Assembly (NCBI GenBank): GCA_037783545.1 | Contig: JBBELK010000514.1 | Location: 62,001 to 126,000 of the forward strand | Reading direction: 5' to 3' | Origin: Henricia sp. BOLD:AAB3569 | Lineage: Eukaryota; Echinodermata; Asteroidea; Spinulosida; Echinasteridae | Length of the DNA: 64,000 nt | Made by a program: the position numbers and the translations under genes | The notes under the pieces: model-generated | The model's database searches: none | Told to the model about the DNA's origin: nothing | The model's input: the letters and a program-made list of their open reading frames with translations, nothing else | In this document: positions 57,921 to 64,000 of the stretch, in pieces | Layout of the letters: each line of letters opens with the position of its first letter | How positions within the stretch are numbered: the first letter of the stretch is position 1

Positions 57921-60854
57921 TTGCCAAACTCTTGGTGGCAGCAGACACGTTTTTGGGGGTCCAACTAACTCGACTTATTTGGGATTTTTATTAATGAAAT
58001 CTTTGCTATCAAACCAATATACTCGGTTACATTCATAGAAATCCTTTTTGGAGCTTGTTTTGGGGGTTAAAACAAAGGTTTTTAGTTTTTATGCTAATGC
58101 GAATATGCATATTCATGACCAAGGTCACGATGTCACAAGAGGCAAACACAGGAAAATCGCATTTAACTGTGCTCAAACGATTCCACCTTTTTCTCAAACG
58201 TCCTGGAATTTGTGTAATCCATGACCGTTTGAGTTTGTTCTACATTTTTCCTGTTGTAAGCCATGACGAAACTAGGGGAGAAAACCGCAGCAATTTGCCA
58301 CAAGTCCAACTTGAAATATTATGTTTTTTCTTAACTTTTCCCTTCTGTCTTCCTTACGTGATGCACTCCAAACAGCGCCCTCTGTCTGTGGCTTATTGCA
58401 ATGAAATCTTAAAAGTTGAAAAGGGCTACCTTTTATTGATTTTACATCCAAACGAACAATAGCATGTCTTGCTGAACAAGTAATCCATCATATGAAGCAA
58501 AGATTAGGCAAAAAGTTGTTTAGCATGTCATAGGCCCTTTAAGTAAGTAGTAAATTATATGGTTGGAATTCATTTTGCATGCATTAGTTGTTGCTAGGTA
58601 GGACAACCCCCGGACAAGCTTCGTGGTCGTTAAGAGCAACCTTCTGTTATTAAAGTTATGCATGAAATTTGCATATTATTACGAAACTTCGCTATCGGTG
58701 CATTAAAATTGAAATATTTGAAAATACTATTTTAGCGCGCCCAAGGATATAAGGGGAAATTTAATGGTTTGTCATTTTAATAGTTTGTCATTTTAATTTC
58801 TTTAATTTGTTAAATACCTCCTGCAGAATTGTGTTAAGTATAATTATACAGTTATCGACATGTATCAGTACATGTGTATATGCAATATGCAAGTGATTAG
58901 ACCAATTACAAGCTATGTGGTCTTTACCGCAGAGGTTTAAAGAATGTGTTTATTTTCAATTGTCTTTTAAAGAGAGAACTTTTTATTATTCATTCACATG
59001 GGACTTTTTTGAGCATTTTTCAAAAAAATAAAGGTCACGTGATTTACCCGAATCAGATTTGTGGTTCGGATAAATCACATGGTCTTGGGGTTAGTTTTAT
59101 TTCCAGCCGTAGAAACCAGCGCAAAGTGCGAGTTGCTTTTGTCATTTGCGGTTGGTTTCTCTTCTTGTTGGAAAAGAATGTCCTACGAACACTCTGTACA
59201 TACCGTATTTTCCAATTTGTACACGGATCTGGCAACAGATTTCATAAGAAGGGTTTCTGGATTTTGATATGGATGAGAGAATCTCTCAGATTTTCGCGTG
59301 AATAATATCCGAAGAAAAATAATATCCGAAGAAAAAACAGCATATTGCGGACGTTGGATAACCAACTAGTTGCGTTCGAGTTGCTTTCTAGAGTCAGCGC
59401 TGACCTGGGGGATCATGCAAGGTGTGTCGAGTCAGGGAAAACAAGGAAACTAGGTTAAACACGTGTCGACCCATATCGAACGCCATCTTTATTTACAAAC
59501 ACATAATACATAATACATCGCCGTACGGCTGGTAAAGCGTATAGCCCAATATTTGGTCTCTTCCGTTAATTTTAAACACGTGACATTTTGATAATATTTT
59601 TCACAACGACGATCGCTACATTATGTTAAAGGTAACACTGGCTTCGTTGGGCTATTTTGGGCTCGAAATTGACCCATACCAGATTCTGAATGCCCTTCCG
59701 AAATAAACTGAACATATCCTGAAAAGAAACCACAGAATTTGGCCGTTTTTGAGCAATTTTCAAAAAACACAGGTCACGTGACTTTTCGGAACCAGATTCT
59801 GGTTCCGAAAAGTCACATGGTCTTGCGAGTTAGTTTTGTGTCCAGTCGCATGTCCAGTCGCATGAAAGTTTCTTACTGCAGAACTGCACCAATTTCAACT
59901 CTGATTTTTCCACAATATTAAGTAATTGACAAGAGAGAGACTATTTATACAGGTATGAAACAAAGTTGAACATAAGTATGAAAATTCGAACAGAAATGTT
60001 TGTTTAGAGAGTCCGGAGAATGGGACTCGGCGAGCGCGTGCTAGTATGGCAAACTACGGTGGATCGCACCGCGCAGCACGGCAAATATCCCGTGTGCACA
60101 CACGGCGGGTTGGTTAAGTGTACATATGTACGTTCGTGAAGAAAAATATGATGCTAACTTCTCTAGAGAAAACGGAAATTCATAATCGGTCGTCCGGGCT
60201 GTCCAGTGAAATCGTGATCAGAAAATTTGAGATATACCGAGTAGGAAAAGAGCGAATCGTTTGTGACAAAGTCGTGAAGCTCGCGCGTAGTTGCAACGGC
60301 TGGTAAAGCGTACAACCCGTCTTTTTACCGTTTTTGTTAATTTTGCACTTCTTTAGTAAATTACGGGATATTTTGTTGATTTTTTTTTCACAACGACCAT
60401 CAAAAAAGTATTGTCAATGCTGCTACATCACTAAATTATGTAAACAGTAGGCCGGTGTGTACCTTTAACAGTAAGCCGGTGTGTTCTTAATCGATGAAAC
60501 TACTGCGCTAGACGGCGCACAACACGAGAACAAACAAAAGTCTTGGCCTATTGGAACCAAACTATCGGTGGCCAGAAACTGTTTGTAACGGTGAGAACGG
60601 CTAGAAAAATTCATTAAAAATTGTGTCTCGGCCTTGGTAACCTAATCAAATAGAGCAGAAATTTCCGATTGGCTGAAATTGATACGCTTCGATTCACTTT
60701 CATTTCACAAAACATACTCAGTTTTGTGTTCAACCTCGCAATATCGATGACAGGCAAGACAGACTGAACCAAAAACGCAATACCGATGCCTGAGGAAAAA
60801 GAAATCGTGTTTAGTTGTACATCATGAGTTTATAGCTTTTTACGATGTTTCGAC
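57921..60854. other. Region between copies B and C: duplicated palindrome, no supported gene
   Basis: Two related blocks near 58975-59120 and 59735-59850 each hold a hairpin of type GGTCACGTGACTTTTCGG ... CCGAAAAGTCACATGG. A second pair, near 59528-59640 and 60297-60440, shares GGCTGGTAAAGCGTA and TTTCACAACGA. A 135-codon frame at 58055-58462 is hydrophobic, Cys-poor and unrecognised. 60580-60850 aligns loosely with the upstream region of copy B (about 46030-46255: GTTTGTAACNNTGAGAACGG, ATAGAGCAGA), so it probably contains the promoter of copy C. Confidence 0.5.
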
Positions 60855-61756
60855 ATGAAGAGATTTTCGCAAATCGGACTGTTCCCGTATCTACTTGCCC
60901 TCTGTTTGGCAGTAAAACTTGCGGCGGCTTTAATTGAGCCAATTTACCGAGAAGCCCACTATGTCATGACTGCCCATAACCGTGTCCTTAGGGGCCGTCC
61001 ATAAAGTACGTACGCACGGAGGGGGGCGGGGGGGTTGACATTGCGTACACCATGCGTACAGGGGGAGGGGGTCCAAGCCAAAATTTCTTTTTAGTAAATC
61101 GGGAAAGGATGGACAAGTTGACCATGGCTTCAGACCTTATGTACGAAACATATTAGACAGGCCACACATTTTTCTCACACATCTCACATTTTTCTCACTC
61201 CTCAAATTAGGTTTTCCCATTAAATCTCTAGTTTAATGATGCTTGATGTGTCATTTTAAGTAAAACAACAAACAAATGCAAAAGAAATCTATACATTTTG
61301 TCATTTATTTCAGACTTAGGTGGCGACATGCGAATCGTACTACACGTAGTAGTATATAGCACTATACATGTAGTACCAATGCTTACCAATGCCGAGGTAC
61401 ATGTATATGAAATGCGTATGCGTACAGGGGGGAGGGGGGGTTGGAGCCATTGCGTACGCCATGCGTACAGGGGAGGTGGGGGGGGGGGGGGCGAGTCTAA
61501 AAAGTCGGCATTTCATGCGTACGTACTTTATGGACGACCCCTTACGGGGCACGAGTTGGCAAGTTGGAATGGGCTGCCGCTCCGCAAGTGTGCGATGCGG
61601 TGTCTGACACGCGATCTCTGCTTATCGTTCAATTATTTCGCAACCGGGGGTGTCTGTCAGCTTAACGGGGCTTCAAGTGTGGAACACCCAGTGAGTTTGA
61701 ATCCAGCTCTCGGTGGCTCGTACTTCGAGCGTCATGGAGCGACAACCGACAACCAA
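60855..61756 (+). pseudogene. PAN-FAMeT family gene, copy C exon 1, split by a MITE
   Basis: ATG at 60855 opens MKRFSQIGLFPYLLALCLAV, a leader matching copy B, and the exon resumes after the insertion with TGHELASWNGLPLRKCAMRC to CAA|GTAAGA at 61756. Without the 551-base element and one TTA, both parts total 348 bases, exactly the length of copy B exon 1. The insertion shifts the frame and brings stops, so this allele cannot give the normal protein unless the element is spliced out. Later exons would lie beyond the window. All four PAN cysteines are kept, so the disruption is probably young. Confidence 0.85.
60991..61541. mobile_element. 551-bp Harbinger-like MITE in copy C exon 1
   Basis: TIR GGGGCCGTCCATAAAGTACG at the left, with complement CGTACTTTATGGACGACCCC at the right, flanked by TTA (60988-60990, 61542-61544). 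A 3-bp TTA/TAA duplication and GGG-type ends fit the PIF/Harbinger superfamily. The interior has G-rich stretches repeated in both halves (GCGTACNNCATGCGTACAGGG) and no transposase. The TIR itself contains GTACGT, and TTTATTTCAG ends near 61312, which could act as splice signals. Confidence 0.88.
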
Positions 61757-62445
61757 GTAAGAAACCCCATTTTTTTCAATCAATTCCTTAAAAAAACCGA
61801 GTATTTATGCACATTGCATTTCCGAAAAGGCAAAAATTATAGGTATCACCAAACTTTTGGGTCCAAGCTTAATTGATTTCATTAAAGGAGCGTGTTTAGA
61901 TATTCCAGAAAATGGATATCGTTCTAACCGAACAATTATAAAATACATCCCCAAAATACTATCCATGGCAAAGCAATCCCCAATTTTCGCTTATAGCGCT
62001 GGTACAGACTAAATTGTTTGCGCCCTCATTGGCCAAAATTGTATACGACAGGTGACCACGAGGTCACGTCTTTGTCTATAAACTCACGTAAAAAAAAAAT
62101 TTCATGCAGACAAGGCAGGTATTGCACACAATACACTGATTTTATTCGTAAATTTGATTTTTGCACTTAATATATGAGCGTTAATATAATTATAGATTTT
62201 TAGTCTGGCAGTAAGCAACCCACAATGCGCGCGCGTCTGTATATGTGACCTTTGTGTCACGTGTTTCCGTCACAAAAATCTGTGAAGGCACATCAGCCCG
62301 TACCAGCGCCCAGTTTAAGCGGTGGGGATGAGCGAATCCCCAATTTGGATGTGGAAGCAAAACGGTTGGTGTAATTACTGATTGATATCCCTGGAAATAT
62401 GTGCACTGAGAGCTCGAAATTTCAGAACGATGATGAGAAAATTAC
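61757..62445 (+). other. Copy C intron 1 start, with an insertion
   Basis: Aligns with copy B intron 1 (46608-46960). The alignment is broken at 61977-62336 by extra DNA flanked by ATCCCCAATTT on both sides, with partly complementary ends (GCGCTGGTAC and GTACCAGCGC), i.e. a probable small non-autonomous transposon. Confidence 0.65.
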
Positions 62446-62452
62446 GACATTT

Positions 62453-63659
62453 ATTTATTTATTTATTTATTCCATTTATTTACCCAGGGTGCGCCCAAAC
62501 AGTTTACAAAAACTGGTTTCCATTGGGGCCCTGCAAACACACATAGAACAAATATACTAAATTGAACAACTTCATAATTACTAACAAACTGGAATAAGAT
62601 ACATTTGTACAACAACTATACAACATCAAAAAACTAATGGTTACAGAAGAACAACATCACAAGTAATTATTATACATGCATGTGACACTAAAATTTACGC
62701 TAATTACGGGAAGGGCGAAAAACCCGCAAAAACTCTTTTTAAGAGAAAAAAAAATTACAAATGGGAAAATTCCCCTCCGGTTCCAAAATTAAAGTTTGAT
62801 TTTATGGCAACTAAGTCATACGACTCCCTAAATTAGCATTTCTCACTTGAAGTTGATCATGTGAATATTATGTGTATGTTTGGCGAAGTGCCAATTTGAA
62901 TGAGCTCAAAGAAGACATAGGGCGTGTTTGTTTCGGACGGATCCAGATTCAGATCGGCGCATTACCAAGGTGAACTCTTTCACTTCGCGCACATCCTGAT
63001 CGAGATCTGTGATCTGTGGAATCCGTCTCGAGAGATGGTTCAGCGCTAGATCCAAAATGGCGACGTAAACATCGTGGAGATTTTGTGTGAGTAAAACCGT
63101 GTCGTTTCAGTTTTCAGAGGCAACACACGATACAAACAAATTTAGAATGCTTGTTTATTTACGACGAATGTCGTGTGAGAAATTTGGAACAGAAATTTGA
63201 CAAATTTTGTAAATAAATTGCAATTCACGTGATTTGAGATCCGAGTTGAGAGCGGTTTCGTTTGTTTCTGCGCGGTAAAACAGATCGGAATCTGGATTCA
63301 GATCTGTCGTGAAACAAACACGCCCATAGTTCTAAGGTGTGCACTAAGGCTGTTCCAAATTGCGGCGCCAGTTACAGCAAAACTCGAGGCGTAAGACCCC
63401 ACCCCTTTCGTGCAAAGGGAATTTTCAGTGTCTTTTCGGCAGATTGACGAGTTTCTCGAGTTTGTACGTAAGGTGTAAATAGACTTGCCATATACTGCGG
63501 GGCCAAGGAATTGATGCTTTTAAAGACAAATATAGCTTTCTTGTATTTAACTCTCTCTGGATAGGCAAGCCAGTCGAGCTTTTTAAACATGTCAGCTGAT
63601 GGGGTTAGGAAATCGCATTTCAGTATTATTCTGGCTGCACGTTTGAGGCATTTGTTCAA
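62453..63659 (-). pseudogene. 5'-truncated LINE fragment (RT C-terminus and 3' UTR)
   Basis: On the minus strand the frame reads KCLKRAARIILKCDFLTPSA, then WLAYPERVKYKKAIFVFKSI, then LAPQYMASLF, the region after the RT catalytic core in CR1/L2/Jockey-type LINEs. A frameshift follows, after which SSFAVTGAAIWNSL is found in another frame. The 3' end carries CTGGGTAAATAAATG and an (AAAT)n tail. GACATTT at 62446-62452 and 63660-63666 is a candidate target duplication. A 406-base MITE interrupts it at 62920-63325. Confidence 0.8.
62920..63325. mobile_element. 406-bp MITE nested in the LINE
   Basis: GGGCGTGTTTGTTTCGGACG ... at the left and its near-complement CGTGAAACAAACACGCCC at the right, with GGATCCAGATTCAGATC-like text following inside both ends. 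ATA flanks both sides (62917-62919, 63326-63328). Confidence 0.85.
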
Positions 63660-64000
63660 GACATTTCGGCACTGGATACACAGGACGTGGTTGAAGACAA
63701 TAAAAACGCAAGTGATTCGATTGTTGAAGCAGAGGAACTGATCGACACGTATTTCGACATCCTGAACGCTAAAAGTCCCTGAAAATACCCGAGTCCGAAA
63801 CAAACAACGAACACATCGGCATCCAAGGAGAAATCAGGCGCAGCGAAAAGTAAGGTGTCCCATGAAGAACAGCTGAAGAAGTACCGCGAGAGACACAAGG
63901 AACAGCATCGCAAAAAGACAGAGCCACCGACCCCCACTGCGTCTGCGGACATTCTTATCATCGGTGACTCCATGATCAAACACCTGCAACCTAGGAAACT
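63660..64000 (+). pseudogene. LINE ORF1-like frame, cut by the window end
   Basis: An open frame with one in-frame TGA (63780-63782) codes an acidic start (DISALDTQDVVEDN), a Lys-rich middle (EEQLKKYRERHKEQHRKK) and ADILIIGDSMIKHLQPRK. The GDSMIKH phrase resembles block I of SGNH/GDSL-like domains encoded by ORF1 of several LINE families. It continues past 64000. Confidence 0.5.

Noticed and set aside
58055-58462. 135-codon frame
   Set aside because: AT-rich, no recognisable domain, absent support from paralogous regions; probably chance.
1-64000. CRISPR arrays or bacterial defence systems
   Set aside because: Repeats here are long, lack regular unique spacers, and the sequence is clearly eukaryotic with spliced genes.

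Overview
This is a eukaryotic, intron-bearing, repeat-saturated window. The mixture of an Ngaro/DIRS-type tyrosine-recombinase retrotransposon, LINE, hAT, Tc1 and Harbinger-like elements, frequent TAGGCC and ACATGT words, and PAN plus farnesoic-acid-methyltransferase-like (FAMeT) secreted proteins suggests a marine invertebrate deuterostome, most likely an echinoderm or a relative. That assignment is inference. There are no bacterial operons, rRNA genes or CRISPR arrays. Most open frames outside the genes described below are chance or low-complexity frames.

Host genes: three related copies of one gene family lie on the + strand. Copy B (46260-52837) is complete. Four exons with matching phases give 293 codons: signal peptide and PAN/Apple-like domain, a Thr-rich linker, and a FAMeT domain in two exons. 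Copy A (20371-24380) shows the linker and both FAMeT exons, but no PAN exon is visible upstream. Copy C (60855 onward) has only its first exon in the window, and that exon is split by a 551-bp MITE with a TTA target duplication. Introns and 3' flanks of A and B are alignable paralogous DNA, which makes many later insertions datable by comparison.

Layout: 1-2.4 kb, unique DNA plus a GC-rich repeat and a dimeric satellite. 2.4-19.06 kb, a giant (~16.6 kb) inverted-repeat-bounded, non-coding composite. It holds an internal foldback, a tRNA-derived SINE, six head-to-tail 2.0-2.6 kb units very rich in TGACGTCA, DR1 and E-box words, two solo LTRs at the same site, and six short hairpins. 19.1-28.8 kb, gene A and its paralogous flank, with a hAT MITE carrying a nested Tc1 MITE. 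28.8-35.3 kb, an Ngaro-type retrotransposon (gag, RT-RNase H, tyrosine recombinase, split direct repeats A1...B1-A2-B2) on the - strand inside a pair of inverted arms. 35.5-38.1 kb, two TIR elements. 39.9-44.45 kb, a foldback whose right part is duplicated in tandem at 2018-bp spacing. 46.2-60.8 kb, gene B, with a 3.76-kb TIR element inserted exactly in its stop codon, followed by paralogous flank. 60.8-64 kb, gene C exon 1 and a stack of insertions including a LINE fragment.

Function: the family would encode secreted proteins, probably carbohydrate- or ligand-binding given PAN and FAMeT folds. Copies B and C have near-identical exon 1 and intron 1 starts, so tandem duplication is recent relative to the transposon load. 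All exon boundaries come from reading splice signals and phases by eye. No search or alignment program was run.
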